From: Mesobacillus maritimus
GTDB taxonomy: Bacteria; Bacillota; Bacilli; Bacillales; Cytobacillaceae
Direction of reading: 5' to 3'
NCBI RefSeq assembly: GCF_019749255.1
Contig: NZ_JACWFH010000002.1
Coordinates: 19,289-54,039 of the forward strand
Length of the DNA stretch: 34,751 bases
The notes under the pieces were generated by a model that was not told the DNA's origin, did no database searches, and was given only the letters and a program-made list of their open reading frames with translations. Below, piece after piece: positions 10,311 to 24,128 of this stretch; position 1 is the first letter of the stretch; each line of letters starts with the position of its first letter. Made by a program: the position numbers and the translations under genes.

Positions 10311-10351
10311 GATAAGATATTTTGTTTAATAAATAATTTATGAATATAATG

Positions 10352-10380
10352 TTGACATATTTTTTTAGAGATGCTATTAT
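10352..10380 (+). promoter_or_regulatory. Sigma-A promoter for the str operon (rpsL)
   Basis: TTGACA (10352-10357), a 17-base spacer, and TATTAT (10375-10380) preceded by TG at 10372-10373, an extended -10. Start would be near 10387. The -10 lies in the centre of the perfect dyad TGCTA-TTA-TAGCA (10372-10384). Confidence 0.88.
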
Positions 10381-10386
10381 AGCAAA

Positions 10387-10565
10387 GGTGTTCCTACTTA
10401 CCTGATACTTTGTTGTTCAAAAGTCAGGAAGATGTATTAGGGAACAATGTTGTTTCTTTTACTCAGTAAAAACTGTTTTTGTGGCGTACAGATCCGCAAA
10501 GACTTTGTTTTTTAGCAAAAAATGAACCACCTGGATGTGTGGGTCTACCAAAGTAATGAAAGGAG
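10387..10565 (+). promoter_or_regulatory. Structured leader of the str operon
   Basis: The rpoC-rpsL gap is 335 bases and holds the rpoC terminator, the promoter and this leader, but no gene. Pairing seen: TGTTCC (10389-10394) with GGAACA (10441-10446); inside it CCTGA (10401-10405) with TCAGG (10424-10428), a two-base bulge, then CTTT (10408-10411) with AAAG (10420-10423). A very weak hairpin with T run, CAGT-AAAA-ACTG-TTTTT, lies at 10464-10480. I do not recognise a named leader family; regulation by S12 or S7 would be a guess. Confidence 0.5.
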
Positions 10566-10573
10566 GAAAAACA

Positions 10574-10996
10574 ATGCCTACAATTAATCAATTAGTACGC
10601 AAACCTCGTAAGTCAACCGAGGAAAAATCAAAATCTCCAGCGCTAAACAAAGGCTATAACAGCTTCAAAAAAGCGCAAACCAACCTTACATCTCCACAAA
10701 AGCGCGGTGTATGTACTCGTGTTGGAACAATGACACCAAAGAAGCCGAACTCAGCGCTTCGTAAATATGCCCGTGTTCGTTTAACAAACGGAATTGAGGT
10801 AACAGCTTATATTCCTGGTATTGGCCACAACTTACAAGAACACAGTGTCGTTCTTATCCGTGGCGGTCGTGTAAAAGACTTACCAGGGGTACGTTACCAT
10901 ATCGTTCGTGGAGCACTAGATACAGCAGGCGTTAACAACCGTATGCAAGGTCGTTCTAAGTACGGTACTAAGCGTCCTAAAGCAGCTAAGAAATAA
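10574..10996 (+). CDS. rpsL: 30S ribosomal protein S12
   Basis: S12 lines the decoding centre and governs accuracy. The 140-residue product includes [13 protein letters not shown] at the N terminus, the [11 protein letters not shown] loop at about 54-64 with Lys56 (the classic streptomycin-resistance position) in the wild-type state, and the second conserved loop [14 protein letters not shown]. The start is ATG at 10574 with AAGGAGG at 10560-10566; codons upstream in frame back to 10535 precede that site. It heads the str operon with rpsG 39 bases downstream. Confidence 0.97.
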   Translation: MPTINQLVRKPRKSTEEKSKSPALNKGYNSFKKAQTNLTSPQKRGVCTRVGTMTPKKPNSALRKYARVRLTNGIEVTAYIPGIGHNLQEHSVVLIRGGRVKDLPGVRYHIVRGALDTAGVNNRMQGRSKYGTKRPKAAKK

Positions 10997-10999
10997 TAA

Positions 11000-11506
<507 letters not shown>

Positions 11507-11555
11507 TCTAACCTTCAAAAACTAAAACACTCATACATGGAAGGAGAAAGACCAA

Positions 11556-13634
11556 ATGGCAAGAGAGTTCTCCTTAGAAAGAACACGTAATATTGGGATC
11601 ATGGCTCATATCGATGCCGGTAAAACGACAACTACTGAGCGTGTCCTCTATTATACAGGCCGTATCCATAAAATCGGCGAAACACACGAAGGTGCTTCCC
11701 AAATGGACTGGATGGAGCAGGAGCAAGAACGTGGAATCACGATTACATCTGCTGCGACAACAGCTTCTTGGAAAGAACACCGTGTAAACATCATTGACAC
11801 TCCGGGACACGTAGACTTCACTGTTGAAGTTGAACGTTCCCTACGTGTTCTTGATGGAGCAGTTGCAGTACTTGATGCACAGTCAGGTGTTGAGCCGCAA
11901 ACAGAAACAGTTTGGCGCCAAGCTACAACTTATGGAGTACCACGTGTGGTATTCGTAAATAAGATGGATAAGCTAGGAGCAGACTTCTTATACTCTGTAG
12001 GCACAATTCATGACCGTCTTCAAGCAAATGCACACCCAATTCAACTACCAATCGGTGCCGAAGATGAATTCACAGGTATTATCGATTTAGTTGAAATGAA
12101 AGCTAGATTCTATGCGAATGACCTTGGTACAGATATTACCGAAGGTGAAATTCCAGAAGAATATAAAGCGCAAGCTGACGAATACCGTGAAAAATTACTT
12201 GAAGCGGTAGCAGAACTAGACGAAGAATTAATGGAGAAATACCTAGGTGGAGAAGAGCTAACGATTGAAGAAATCAAAGCTGCAATCCGTAAAGGTACGA
12301 CTAACGTTGAATTCTACCCAGTAATCTGTGGTTCAGCATTTAAAAACAAAGGTGTTCAGTTAATGCTAGATGCCGTTATTGACTATCTTCCTTCTCCACT
12401 AGATGTACCTGCAATTCAAGGTCATCTACCTGATTCAGAAGAAGTGGTTGAACGTCATTCAGATGATAGCGCGCCATTCTCTGCATTGGCATTTAAAGTT
12501 ATGACTGACCCTTATGTTGGTAAGTTAACATTCTTCCGTGTGTACTCAGGAACACTTGATGCTGGTTCATACGTTAAGAATTCAACAAAAGGTAAGCGTG
12601 AGCGTGTGGGTCGTATCCTACAAATGCACGCAAACAGCCGCCAAGAAATCTCAACTGTATATGCAGGAGATATTGCAGCTGCTGTAGGTTTAAAAGACAC
12701 AACAACTGGCGATACTTTATGTGATGAAAAGCAAGAAGTAATTCTTGAATCCATGCAGTTCCCAGAACCAGTTATCCAACTTTCTGTAGAACCTAAGTCA
12801 AAAGCCGATCAGGACAAAATGACTACTGCTCTACAAAAATTACAAGAAGAAGATCCTACATTCCGAGCACATACTGACCAGGAAACTGGACAAGTAATCA
12901 TTGCTGGTATGGGTGAACTTCACTTGGATATCATCGTTGACCGTATGAAACGTGAATTTAAAGTGGAAGCAAACGTAGGTGCACCACAGGTTGCTTATCG
13001 TGAAACTTTCCGTGCTTCAGCTCAGGTTGAAGGTAAATTCGCGCGTCAGTCTGGTGGACGTGGACAATTCGGACATGTTTGGATTGAATTCTCTCCAAAT
13101 GAAGAAGGAAAAGGCTTTGAATTCGAGAACGGTATTGTCGGTGGTGTGGTTCCTCGTGAATACATTCCTGCAGTACAAGCTGGTCTTGAAGATGCACTAG
13201 ACCGTGGTGTCCTTGCTGGATACCCACTAGTTGACATTAAAGCTCGTCTATTTGATGGTTCATACCATGATGTTGACTCCTCTGAAATGGCGTTTAAAAT
13301 TGCCGCTTCAATGGCACTTAAAAATGCTGCTTCAAAATGTCAACCGGTTATCCTTGAACCAGTAATGAGAGTAGAAGTTGTTATCCCTGAGGAATACCTT
13401 GGAGATATCATGGGTATGATTACTGCTCGTCGTGGACGTGTTGAAGGTATGGATGCTCGTGGTAACGCTCAGGTAGTTCGTGCGATGGTTCCACTTTCAG
13501 AGATGTTTGGTTACGCAACAGCTCTTCGTTCAAGTACACAAGGACGTGGTGTATTCTCAATGCACTTCGACCACTACGAAGAAGTTCCTAAATCAGTTTC
13601 TGAAGAAATCATCAAAAAAAATAAAGGTGAATAA
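11556..13634 (+). CDS. fusA: Elongation factor G
   Basis: EF-G is the GTPase that drives translocation of tRNA and mRNA, and with RRF splits ribosomes. The 692-residue product has the P-loop AHIDAGKT at 17-24, switch I ending in [16 protein letters not shown] (G3), NKMD (G4) and the [10 protein letters not shown] motif of the G domain, then domains [12 protein letters not shown] marks the start of domain IV and [20 protein letters not shown] lies in domain V. This is the canonical form, not the tetracycline-resistance paralogue, judging by length and operon position between rpsG and tuf. ATG follows AAGGAG by 8 bases. Confidence 0.98.
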   Translation: MAREFSLERTRNIGIMAHIDAGKTTTTERVLYYTGRIHKIGETHEGASQMDWMEQEQERGITITSAATTASWKEHRVNIIDTPGHVDFTVEVERSLRVLDGAVAVLDAQSGVEPQTETVWRQATTYGVPRVVFVNKMDKLGADFLYSVGTIHDRLQANAHPIQLPIGAEDEFTGIIDLVEMKARFYANDLGTDITEGEIPEEYKAQADEYREKLLEAVAELDEELMEKYLGGEELTIEEIKAAIRKGTTNVEFYPVICGSAFKNKGVQLMLDAVIDYLPSPLDVPAIQGHLPDSEEVVERHSDDSAPFSALAFKVMTDPYVGKLTFFRVYSGTLDAGSYVKNSTKGKRERVGRILQMHANSRQEISTVYAGDIAAAVGLKDTTTGDTLCDEKQEVILESMQFPEPVIQLSVEPKSKADQDKMTTALQKLQEEDPTFRAHTDQETGQVIIAGMGELHLDIIVDRMKREFKVEANVGAPQVAYRETFRASAQVEGKFARQSGGRGQFGHVWIEFSPNEEGKGFEFENGIVGGVVPREYIPAVQAGLEDALDRGVLAGYPLVDIKARLFDGSYHDVDSSEMAFKIAASMALKNAASKCQPVILEPVMRVEVVIPEEYLGDIMGMITARRGRVEGMDARGNAQVVRAMVPLSEMFGYATALRSSTQGRGVFSMHFDHYEEVPKSVSEEIIKKNKGE

Positions 13635-13663
13635 TTGATTTTCAACCTTTAATCAAGTATAAC
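13635..13663 (+). promoter_or_regulatory. Possible internal promoter for tuf
   Basis: TTGATT (13635-13640), directly after the fusA stop, is separated by 17 bases from TATAAC (13658-13663). The match is 4 of 6 and 5 of 6. An extra tuf promoter would fit the higher demand for EF-Tu than for EF-G. Confidence 0.5.
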
Positions 13664-13680
13664 TACTAATGTAAGACATA

Positions 13681-13717
13681 GCTGTGGAGAAGGAATACCT
13701 TTTCCATAGCCTTATAT
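13681..13717 (+). promoter_or_regulatory. Hairpin in the fusA-tuf spacer
   Basis: GCTGTGGAGAAGG (13681-13693) pairs with CCTTTTCCATAGC (13698-13710), 13 pairs including two G-U, with an AATA loop, followed by CTTATATATA. The T content after the stem is low, so it is either a leaky terminator or a transcript-stabilizing hairpin ahead of tuf. It starts about 10 bases after the expected start of the internal tuf transcript. Confidence 0.6.
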
Positions 13718-13754
13718 ATACTTAAACTTCCCAAATAATAAGGAGGATTACAAA

Positions 13755-14942
13755 ATGGCAAAAGCTAAATTCGATCGTTCTAAGCAACACGTAAATATCG
13801 GTACAATCGGTCACGTTGACCATGGTAAAACAACTTTAACTGCTGCTATCTCTACTGTACTTGCAAAAGCTGGTGGCGGTGAAGCACGCGGATATGACCA
13901 AATCGATAACGCGCCTGAAGAAAAAGAGCGTGGAATCACAATCAACACTTCTCACGTTGAGTATGAAACTGCTACTCGTCACTATGCGCACGTTGACTGC
14001 CCAGGACACGCTGACTATGTTAAAAACATGATCACTGGTGCTGCGCAAATGGACGGCGGTATCCTAGTAGTATCTGCTGCTGATGGTCCAATGCCACAAA
14101 CTCGTGAGCACATCCTACTTTCTCGTCAGGTTGGTGTTCCTTACTTAGTAGTATTCATGAACAAGTGTGATATGGTTGATGATGAAGAGCTACTTGAATT
14201 AGTAGAAATGGAAGTTCGTGACCTTCTATCTGAATATGATTTCCCTGGCGATGACATCCCTGTTATCAAAGGTTCTGCTCTTAAAGCTCTTGAAGGAGAA
14301 GCTGAGTGGGAAGAGAAAATCATCGAACTAATGGCTGCTGTAGATGAGTACATCCCAGCTCCTGAGCGTGACACTGAAAAGCCATTCATGATGCCAGTTG
14401 AGGACGTATTCTCAATCACTGGTCGTGGAACAGTTGCTACTGGACGTGTTGAGCGTGGACAAGTTAAAGTCGGTGACGTAATTGAAATCATCGGTCTTGC
14501 TGAAGAGCCAAAATCTACAACTGTAACTGGTGTAGAAATGTTCCGTAAGCTTCTTGATTATGCAGAAGCTGGTGACAACATCGGTGCGCTTCTTCGTGGG
14601 GTTGCTCGTGAAGAAATCCAACGTGGACAAGTACTTGCTAAGCCAGGTTCTATCACTCCACACACAAAGTTTAAAGCAGAAGTTTATGTTCTATCTAAAG
14701 AAGAAGGTGGACGTCATACTCCATTCTTCACAAACTACCGCCCACAGTTCTACTTCCGTACAACTGACGTAACTGGTATCTGTAACCTTCCTGAAGGTGT
14801 AGAAATGGTTATGCCTGGCGATAACATTGAAATGACTGTTGAGCTTATCTCTCCAATCGCGATCGAAGAAGGAACAAAGTTCTCTATTCGTGAAGGTGGC
14901 CGTACTGTAGGCGCTGGAGTAGTAGCTTCAATCCAAGAATAA
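13755..14942 (+). CDS. tuf: Elongation factor Tu
   Basis: EF-Tu delivers aminoacyl-tRNA to the A site as a GTP complex. The 395-residue product carries GHVDHGKT (19-26), [12 protein letters not shown] (switch I), DCPGH (about 81-85), NKCD (about 136-139) and SALKALEG, followed by the two beta-barrel domains with [13 protein letters not shown]. The codon choice is strongly biased (GGT, CGT, GCT, GTT), as expected of one of the most abundant proteins. AAGGAGG at 13740-13746 precedes the ATG at 13755. It ends the str operon; a strong terminator follows. Confidence 0.98.
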   Translation: MAKAKFDRSKQHVNIGTIGHVDHGKTTLTAAISTVLAKAGGGEARGYDQIDNAPEEKERGITINTSHVEYETATRHYAHVDCPGHADYVKNMITGAAQMDGGILVVSAADGPMPQTREHILLSRQVGVPYLVVFMNKCDMVDDEELLELVEMEVRDLLSEYDFPGDDIPVIKGSALKALEGEAEWEEKIIELMAAVDEYIPAPERDTEKPFMMPVEDVFSITGRGTVATGRVERGQVKVGDVIEIIGLAEEPKSTTVTGVEMFRKLLDYAEAGDNIGALLRGVAREEIQRGQVLAKPGSITPHTKFKAEVYVLSKEEGGRHTPFFTNYRPQFYFRTTDVTGICNLPEGVEMVMPGDNIEMTVELISPIAIEEGTKFSIREGGRTVGAGVVASIQE

Positions 14943-14960
14943 TCATTATAATTTTTTAAA

Positions 14961-14994
14961 AAGGTAGATGAGATCCCTCATCTACTTTTTTTTA
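14961..14994 (+). terminator. Rho-independent terminator after tuf
   Basis: GTAGATGAG (14965-14973) pairs with CTCATCTAC (14978-14986) around ATCC, preceded by a run of A and followed by eight T. A strong, A/T-flanked terminator closing the str operon. The remaining bases 14995-15180 of the tuf-rpsJ gap are AT-rich and hold no gene that I can see on either strand. Confidence 0.92.
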
Positions 14995-15180
14995 TATGTC
15001 GATTAACCGGGGAGTTTTATATATATGTAGACGTGAATTTTGACACGGAAAACGAGGTTTCTTTTCTCATAGAATTTGGGTTTAACCTAGTTTCTTCTAT
15101 ATATATCATCCATCAGGGTGAATTATGTTTAACTGGAAAGAGTTTCTGTTTATAAAGTATAGATATTATATAAACTTTAC

Positions 15181-15209
15181 TTGAATTCCATAGATGTAGC
15201 GTCTATAAT
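15181..15209 (+). promoter_or_regulatory. Upstream promoter (P1) of the S10 operon
   Basis: TTGAAT (15181-15186), 17-base spacer, perfect TATAAT (15204-15209). Start near 15216, 68 bases upstream of the start expected from the second promoter. Confidence 0.75.
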
Positions 15210-15248
15210 AGTAAAAGTGTGTTAGACATACAAGAAAAATAAAAGGTG

Positions 15249-15277
15249 TTGCATTCACCAGAGTTTTTCTGTATAAT
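15249..15277 (+). promoter_or_regulatory. Main promoter (P2) of the S10 operon
   Basis: TTGCAT (15249-15254), 17-base spacer, perfect TATAAT (15272-15277). Start near 15284, which gives a leader of about 125 bases before rpsJ. With P1 it forms a tandem pair in front of a 23-gene operon. Confidence 0.82.
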
Positions 15278-15283
15278 AGGCAA

Positions 15284-15717
<434 letters not shown>

Positions 15718-15755
15718 TTGAAATAAATAAACCAATATTATAGGAGGTGTGACGA

Positions 15756-16385
15756 ATGACCAAAGGAATCTTAGGAAGAAAGATCGGTATGACTCAAGTA
15801 TTTGCTGAAAATGGTGATCTTATCCCGGTAACAGTTGTTGAAGCTACTCCAAACGTAGTACTTCAAGTTAAGAACGCTGAGACTGATAATTACGAAGCTG
15901 TACAGCTTGGTTTTGAAGATAAGCGTGAAAAACTTTCAAACAAACCTGAAAAGGGACATGTTGCAAAGGCTAATACTACTCCTAAGCGCTTCGTACGTGA
16001 ATTTAACGGAGTTGACTTAGCAGAATATGAGGTTGGTCAGGAAGTCAAAGTTAATATTTTCGCAGAAGGCGATGTAGTAGATGTAACAGGAATTTCAAAA
16101 GGTAAAGGATTCCAAGGTGCGATCAAGCGTCACGGACAATCTCGTGGACCTATGGCTCACGGATCTCGTTACCACCGTCGCCCTGGTTCAATGGGTCCTG
16201 TTGCTCCGAACCGCGTATTCAAAGGTAAATTATTACCTGGACGTATGGGTGGAGAACAAATTACTGTTCAAAACTTACAAATCGTTAAAGTTGACGAAGA
16301 ACGCAATCTACTTCTAATCAAAGGAAATGTTCCTGGACCTAGAAAAGCATTGCTTAAAATCAAGACAGCTGTTAAAGCGAAGTAA
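15756..16385 (+). CDS. rplC: 50S ribosomal protein L3
   Basis: L3 is an early-assembly protein with a globular domain and a long loop reaching the peptidyl-transferase centre. The 209-residue product shows [14 protein letters not shown] at the N terminus and the loop segment [13 protein letters not shown], both hallmarks. GGAGGTG lies just ahead of the ATG. It is followed by rplD after 24 bases. No substitutions are evident in the loop that contacts the catalytic centre. Confidence 0.97.
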   Translation: MTKGILGRKIGMTQVFAENGDLIPVTVVEATPNVVLQVKNAETDNYEAVQLGFEDKREKLSNKPEKGHVAKANTTPKRFVREFNGVDLAEYEVGQEVKVNIFAEGDVVDVTGISKGKGFQGAIKRHGQSRGPMAHGSRYHRRPGSMGPVAPNRVFKGKLLPGRMGGEQITVQNLQIVKVDEERNLLLIKGNVPGPRKALLKIKTAVKAK

Positions 16386-16409
16386 CATTTAAGAAAGGAG
16401 GAAAAAGGA

Positions 16410-17033
16410 ATGCCTAAAGTAGCATTATTTAACCAAGCTGGATCACAAGTTGGCGATGTTGAACTTAATGATTCTGTATTTGGTATCGAGCCAAACAACC
16501 ATGTAATGTTCGAAGCGGTTGTTATGCAAAGAGCTTCCTTACGCCAAGGAACTCACAAAACAAAAATTCGTTCTGAAGTAGCAGGCGGTGGTCGTAAGCC
16601 GTGGCGTCAGAAAGGTACTGGTCGTGCCCGTCAGGGTTCTATCCGCTCTCCACAATGGCGTGGTGGTGGTACTGTATTCGGTCCTGTACCACGTAGCTAT
16701 AGCTACAAACTTCCTAAAAAAGTTCGCCGTTTGGCAATCAAATCTGCACTATCTTCAAAAGTTGTAGCAGAAGAAATTTTGGTTCTTGAAAGCTTAAGCT
16801 TTGATGCACCAAAAACTAAGGAATTCACAAGTGTATTAAAAGGACTTTCCGTTGACAGCAAAGCGCTAATCGTAACTGCTGGTCTTGACGAAAATGTTGC
16901 TCTTTCTGCACGTAACATTCCTGGTATCACAGTTGTTTCCGCTGAGGGAATCAACGTACTGGATGTTTTAAATCATGACAAGTTGATCATGACTAAAGCA
17001 GCAGTTGAAAAAGTAGAGGAGGTGCTTGCATAA
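16410..17033 (+). CDS. rplD: 50S ribosomal protein L4
   Basis: L4 lines the narrowest part of the exit tunnel through an extended loop. The 207-residue product contains the loop motif [29 protein letters not shown] (about 65-93), including the Lys/Arg residues at the constriction that mutate in macrolide resistance; these look wild type. The stop overlaps the rplW start by one base (TAATG), so the two are translationally coupled. In E. coli L4 represses this operon. Confidence 0.97.
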   Translation: MPKVALFNQAGSQVGDVELNDSVFGIEPNNHVMFEAVVMQRASLRQGTHKTKIRSEVAGGGRKPWRQKGTGRARQGSIRSPQWRGGGTVFGPVPRSYSYKLPKKVRRLAIKSALSSKVVAEEILVLESLSFDAPKTKEFTSVLKGLSVDSKALIVTAGLDENVALSARNIPGITVVSAEGINVLDVLNHDKLIMTKAAVEKVEEVLA

Positions 17034-17317
17034 TGGATGCACGCGATATCATTAAGCGCCCCGTAATCACTGAACGTTCATCTGACCTTATGGCTGATAA
17101 GAAATATACGTTTGAGGTAGATGTCAGAGCAAACAAAACTCAAGTTAAAGATGCGGTACAAGAAATCTTTGGTGTTACAGTTAAAAATGTCAACATCATG
17201 AACTATAAAGGTAAATTCAAGCGTATGGGTAAATTCGGTGGTTATACTAACAAGCGCCGTAAAGCCATTATTACGTTAACTCAAGATAGCAAAGAAATCG
17301 AATTATTCGAGGTCTAA
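17033..17317 (+). CDS. rplW: 50S ribosomal protein L23
   Basis: L23 sits at the tunnel exit and docks trigger factor and the signal recognition particle. The 94-residue product has the typical start [15 protein letters not shown], the ferredoxin-like core ending [19 protein letters not shown] and the basic loop [11 protein letters not shown]. Its ATG shares one base with the rplD stop; a GAGGAGGTG site lies inside the end of rplD. rplB begins 30 bases downstream. Confidence 0.97.
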   Translation: MDARDIIKRPVITERSSDLMADKKYTFEVDVRANKTQVKDAVQEIFGVTVKNVNIMNYKGKFKRMGKFGGYTNKRRKAIITLTQDSKEIELFEV

Positions 17318-17326
17318 TTTAGCTAA

Positions 17327-18178
<852 letters not shown>

Positions 18179-18181
18179 CGG

Positions 18182-18514
<333 letters not shown>

Positions 18515-18532
18515 TGAGAGGAGGCTATTCAT

Positions 18533-18874
18533 ATGCAAGCAAAAGCTGTTGCTAATACAGTTCGTATTGCTCCTCGTAAAGCTCGTTTAGTACTAGATCT
18601 AATTCGAGGAAAGCAAGTTGGTGAAGCGGTGGCGATTTTAAAACTCACCCCGAAAGCTGCTTCTCCAATCGTTGAAAAGGTTCTGAAATCTGCTCTAGCA
18701 AATGCAGAACACAACTATGAAATGGATGTAAACAATCTTGTAGTATCTCAAGCTTATGCAAACGAGGGACCTACACTGAAGCGTTTCCGTCCACGTGCAC
18801 AAGGTCGTGCAAGTGCAATCAACAAGCGCACAAGCCACATTACAATCGTTTTATCAGAAAAGAAGGAGGGATAA
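18533..18874 (+). CDS. rplV: 50S ribosomal protein L22
   Basis: L22 extends a beta hairpin into the exit tunnel opposite L4. The 113-residue product contains [19 protein letters not shown] near the N terminus, and the tunnel hairpin [22 protein letters not shown] near the C terminus. The macrolide-sensitive hairpin residues are present without visible deletion or insertion. Only three bases separate its stop from the GTG of rpsC. Confidence 0.97.
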   Translation: MQAKAVANTVRIAPRKARLVLDLIRGKQVGEAVAILKLTPKAASPIVEKVLKSALANAEHNYEMDVNNLVVSQAYANEGPTLKRFRPRAQGRASAINKRTSHITIVLSEKKEG

Positions 18875-18877
18875 TTA

Positions 18878-20160
<1,283 letters not shown>

Positions 20161-20184
20161 TAATCAGAGAGGAGGGCGCACGCA

Positions 20185-20448
20185 ATGAGTGAACGCAACC
20201 AGCGTAAGGTCTATACTGGACGTGTAGTTTCTGACAAGATGGATAAAACCATCACTGTTCTTATCGAAACTTATAAAACACATCCACTATACGGCAAGCG
20301 CGTAAAATACTCTAAAAAGTTTAAAGCTCATGATGAGCAAAATCTTGCAAAAACTGGCGATGTAGTACGTATTATGGAAACTCGTCCACTTTCTGCAACA
20401 AAACGCTTCCGCTTAGTAGAAGTTGTAGAAAAAGCTGTTATTATCTAA
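20185..20448 (+). CDS. rpsQ: 30S ribosomal protein S17
   Basis: S17 is a primary assembly protein of the 30S body with an OB fold. The 87-residue product has the signature [19 protein letters not shown] and the later [11 protein letters not shown] and [26 protein letters not shown] precedes the ATG at 20185. Confidence 0.97.
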   Translation: MSERNQRKVYTGRVVSDKMDKTITVLIETYKTHPLYGKRVKYSKKFKAHDEQNLAKTGDVVRIMETRPLSATKRFRLVEVVEKAVII

Positions 20449-20461
20449 ATCGTTCGGATAA

Positions 20462-20857
<396 letters not shown>

Positions 20858-20891
20858 TATAAATTCAAATGGTTCTAAGGAGGTGCAGCAG

Positions 20892-21203
20892 ATGCATGTC
20901 AAAAAAGGTGACAAAGTAATGGTCATCTCTGGTAAGGACAAAGGCAAAACTGGGAATATTCTTGCAGCATTCCCTAAGCAAAGCCGTGTTCTAGTTGAAG
21001 GGATTAATATCGTGAAAAAACACGCTAAACCTTCACAAGAAAATCCGCAGGGCGGAATTCTTAGCCAAGAGGCACCTATTCATGTATCAAATGTTATGCC
21101 TATCGATCCGAAATCTGGCAAGCCAACCCGAGTTGGTTACAAAGAGGAAGACGGTAAGAAGGTACGCGTAGCAAAAAAATCCGGTGAAGTTCTAGATAAA
21201 TAG
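20892..21203 (+). CDS. rplX: 50S ribosomal protein L24
   Basis: L24 starts 50S assembly and lies by the tunnel exit. The 103-residue product has a KOW motif in [20 protein letters not shown] at the N terminus and a conserved C terminus ending [14 protein letters not shown]. The start is ATG at 20892 (Met-His-Val-Lys-Lys), 7 bases after AAGGAGGTG; an in-frame GTG at 20883 is part of that site and is not the start. Confidence 0.97.
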   Translation: MHVKKGDKVMVISGKDKGKTGNILAAFPKQSRVLVEGINIVKKHAKPSQENPQGGILSQEAPIHVSNVMPIDPKSGKPTRVGYKEEDGKKVRVAKKSGEVLDK

Positions 21204-21230
21204 TTTAAAAAAGAAGGGAGGTACTCATAA

Positions 21231-21770
21231 ATGAACCGCCTAAAAGAAAAGTTCAACAAGGAAATTTCTCCTGCTCTAATGAGCAAGTTTAACTATAAAT
21301 CCGTAATGGAAGTACCAAAGTTAGAAAAAATCGTAATCAATATGGGTGTGGGCGATGCAGTTGCTAATGCAAAAGCATTAGACATGGCTGTTGAAGAATT
21401 AGCAATCATCTCTGGTCAAAAGCCAGTTATCACTAAAGCTAAAAAATCAATCGCTGGCTTCCGTCTTCGTGAAGGTATGCCTATCGGCGCGAAGGTAACT
21501 CTACGCGGTGAGCGTATGTATGAATTCCTAGACAAATTAATTTCAGTATCACTTCCACGTGTACGTGACTTCCGTGGTGTTTCTAAGAAATCATTCGATG
21601 GTCGCGGAAACTACACAATGGGTGTTAAAGAGCAATTAATCTTCCCTGAAATTGATTACGATAAAGTAAGTAAAGTACGTGGCATGGATATTGTTATTGT
21701 AACGACTGCTAACACTGATGAAGAAGCTCGTGAACTATTAACATCATTCGGAATGCCATTTCAAAAGTAA
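21231..21770 (+). CDS. rplE: 50S ribosomal protein L5
   Basis: L5 binds 5S rRNA with L18 and L25 and contacts P-site tRNA and S13. The 179-residue product shows [16 protein letters not shown], the [25 protein letters not shown] segment and the C-terminal [24 protein letters not shown] precedes the ATG at 21231. Confidence 0.98.
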   Translation: MNRLKEKFNKEISPALMSKFNYKSVMEVPKLEKIVINMGVGDAVANAKALDMAVEELAIISGQKPVITKAKKSIAGFRLREGMPIGAKVTLRGERMYEFLDKLISVSLPRVRDFRGVSKKSFDGRGNYTMGVKEQLIFPEIDYDKVSKVRGMDIVIVTTANTDEEARELLTSFGMPFQK

Positions 21771-21777
21771 TCTCTAA

Positions 21778-21981
<204 letters not shown>

Positions 21982-22011
21982 AACTGAAAGATTGGGAAGG
22001 AGGTAAAAACA

Positions 22012-22410
22012 ATGGTCATGACAGATCCAATTGCAGATATGCTTACTCGTATTCGTAATGCGAATATGGTTCGTCACGAAAAATTAGAAGTACCTGCTTC
22101 TAATATGAAAAAAGAGATCGCTGAAATTCTTAAGCGTGAAGGTTTCGTACGTGATGTAGAATATATCGAAGACAACAAGCAAGGAATTATCCGTATCTTC
22201 CTTAAGTACGGTGCAAATAATGAGCGTGTTATTACTGGTCTTAAGCGCATTAGCAAACCTGGTTTGCGTGTTTATGCTAAGTCTAACGAAGTACCTCGCG
22301 TACTTAACGGTCTAGGAATCGCACTTGTTTCAACATCAAATGGCGTACTATCTGATAAAGAAGCCCGTGCTAAGCAAGTGGGCGGAGAAGTATTAGCTTA
22401 CGTCTGGTAA
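22012..22410 (+). CDS. rpsH: 30S ribosomal protein S8
   Basis: S8 organizes the 30S central domain. The 132-residue product begins [27 protein letters not shown] and ends with the signature [29 protein letters not shown] at 22012 (spacing 8 from GGAGG) is preferred to the in-frame ATG at 22018 (spacing 14). In E. coli S8 represses the spc operon at rplE; no matching hairpin was identified here. Confidence 0.97.
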   Translation: MVMTDPIADMLTRIRNANMVRHEKLEVPASNMKKEIAEILKREGFVRDVEYIEDNKQGIIRIFLKYGANNERVITGLKRISKPGLRVYAKSNEVPRVLNGLGIALVSTSNGVLSDKEARAKQVGGEVLAYVW

Positions 22411-22441
22411 TAGATTTTTCAAAAGAATGGAGGTGCAATGA

Positions 22442-22978
22442 ATGTCTCGCGTAGGTAAAAAACCAATTGAAATCCCTGCAGGGGTTACTGTTACGAATGA
22501 AAGCAACTTTGTAACAGTAAAAGGTCCAAAAGGCGAATTATCTCGTTCTTTTAACCAAGATATCCAAATCGTGATTGAAGAGAATGTTATTACAATCTCT
22601 CGTCCATCTGATGCAAAGGAACACCGCGCACTGCACGGTACAACTCGCGCAGTTCTTGCAAACATGGTAGAAGGTGTTTCTAAAGGATTTGAAAGATCTC
22701 TAGATTTAATCGGTGTCGGTTATCGTGCTGCGAAGCAAGGTAAGAAACTTGTATTAAGTGTGGGATATTCTCATCCAGTTGAAATCGAGGCTGAAGAAGG
22801 CCTTGAAATCGAAGTTCCTTCTAACACAAAGGTGATTGTTAAGGGAGCAGATAAAGAGCGTGTAGGTGCACTTGCTGCTAATATCCGCGGAGTACGTCCA
22901 CCAGAGCCATATAAAGGCAAAGGTATCCGTTACGAAGGCGAATTCGTACGCCGTAAAGAAGGTAAAACTGGTAAGTAA
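22442..22978 (+). CDS. rplF: 50S ribosomal protein L6
   Basis: L6 lies near the factor-binding site and sarcin-ricin loop. The 178-residue product has the duplicated fold with [16 protein letters not shown] at the start and the L6 signature [26 protein letters not shown] at the end. GGAGGTG is followed by the ATG at 22442. Confidence 0.98.
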   Translation: MSRVGKKPIEIPAGVTVTNESNFVTVKGPKGELSRSFNQDIQIVIEENVITISRPSDAKEHRALHGTTRAVLANMVEGVSKGFERSLDLIGVGYRAAKQGKKLVLSVGYSHPVEIEAEEGLEIEVPSNTKVIVKGADKERVGALAANIRGVRPPEPYKGKGIRYEGEFVRRKEGKTGK

Positions 22979-23011
22979 GGCCTCATAGGTTAAACGAAAG
23001 GAGTGACGTAA

Positions 23012-23374
23012 ATGATCACGAAGGCGGATAAAAACGCTACTCGCCGTAAAAGACATGCTCGTGTCCGTGCTAAAGTTAGCGGTACAGCAGCTCGTCCTCG
23101 TTTAAATGTGTTCCGTTCAAACAAACACATTTATGCTCAACTAATCGACGATGTAAATGGAGTAACTTTAGCGAGTGCTTCTACAATGGATAAAGAAGTA
23201 AATGTTGAATCTACAGGCAACCTTGAAGCTGCAGTTAAGGTCGGAGAACTAGTAGCAAAGCGTGCAGTAGAAAAAGGCGTTAGCGAAGTTGTATTTGACC
23301 GTGGAGGATATCTATATCATGGCCGTATTAAGGCTTTGGCAGATGCTGCACGTGAAAACGGCTTACAATTTTAA
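23012..23374 (+). CDS. rplR: 50S ribosomal protein L18
   Basis: L18 binds 5S rRNA and ties it to the central protuberance. The 120-residue product contains [36 protein letters not shown] and ends [28 protein letters not shown], both standard. AAAGGAG precedes the ATG. Confidence 0.97.
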   Translation: MITKADKNATRRKRHARVRAKVSGTAARPRLNVFRSNKHIYAQLIDDVNGVTLASASTMDKEVNVESTGNLEAAVKVGELVAKRAVEKGVSEVVFDRGGYLYHGRIKALADAARENGLQF

Positions 23375-23398
23375 TATAAAAAGGAGGGACACAATTAG

Positions 23399-23899
23399 AT
23401 GCGTCGCATTGATCCAAACAAACTTGAACTTGAAGAACGCGTAGTTACGGTTAACCGTGTAGCTAAAGTTGTTAAAGGTGGACGTCGTTTCCGTTTTACT
23501 GCTCTTGTAGTAGTTGGTGATAAGAACGGTTATGTTGGTTTCGGAACTGGTAAAGCACAAGAAGTACCAGATGCTATTCGCAAAGCAATTGAAGATGCGA
23601 AGAAGAACTTGATTTTTGTACCTATGGTTGGTACAACAATTCCTCACGAGGTAATCGGACACTTCGGTGCTGGTGAAATCCTTCTTAAGCCTGCTTCTGA
23701 AGGTACTGGAGTCATCGCTGGTGGACCAGTTCGTGCGGTATTAGAATTGGCGGGTGTTCAAAACATCTTGTCTAAATCTCTTGGAACAAATACACCAATC
23801 AATATGGTTCGTGCTACTATTGATGGTTTAACACAATTAAAGCGTGCTGAAGACGTAGCGAAGTTACGCGGTAAATCAGTAGAAGAACTGTTAGGATAA
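23399..23899 (+). CDS. rpsE: 30S ribosomal protein S5
   Basis: S5 contributes to decoding accuracy and the mRNA entry channel. The 166-residue product has the double-stranded-RNA-binding-like N-terminal domain with [26 protein letters not shown]. The loop around GRR, where spectinomycin-resistance changes arise, looks wild type. The C-terminal domain includes [18 protein letters not shown] and the [18 protein letters not shown] stretch. AAGGAGGG precedes the ATG at 23399. Confidence 0.97.
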   Translation: MRRIDPNKLELEERVVTVNRVAKVVKGGRRFRFTALVVVGDKNGYVGFGTGKAQEVPDAIRKAIEDAKKNLIFVPMVGTTIPHEVIGHFGAGEILLKPASEGTGVIAGGPVRAVLELAGVQNILSKSLGTNTPINMVRATIDGLTQLKRAEDVAKLRGKSVEELLG

Positions 23900-23912
23900 G
23901 GAGGGAAATCAA

Positions 23913-24095
23913 ATGGCAACTAAATTAGAAGTTACCCTCACACGCAGCTTGATCGGTCGTCCGCAAGATCAGCGTGAAACAGTTAAGGCCCTAGGATTGA
24001 AAAAAATGCACCAAACAGTTGAGCACCAAGATAATGCTGCTATTCGTGGTATGATCAATAAAGTGTCTCATCTTGTAAAGGTGAACGAAAAATAA
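23913..24095 (+). CDS. rpmD: 50S ribosomal protein L30
   Basis: L30 is a small 50S protein with a ferredoxin-like fold. The 60-residue product reads [55 protein letters not shown], typical of Firmicutes. AAGGAGGG overlaps the very end of rpsE, 13 bases from its stop to the ATG. Confidence 0.97.
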   Translation: MATKLEVTLTRSLIGRPQDQRETVKALGLKKMHQTVEHQDNAAIRGMINKVSHLVKVNEK

Positions 24096-24128
24096 ATTTT
24101 ATAGTTTTTAGAACAAGGAGGTGCCAAC

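Noticed and set aside
15040-15075. TTGACA at 15040-15045 as another S10 promoter
   Set aside because: No -10 at 16-18 bases; the nearest candidate (TAGAAT at 15070) is 24 bases away.
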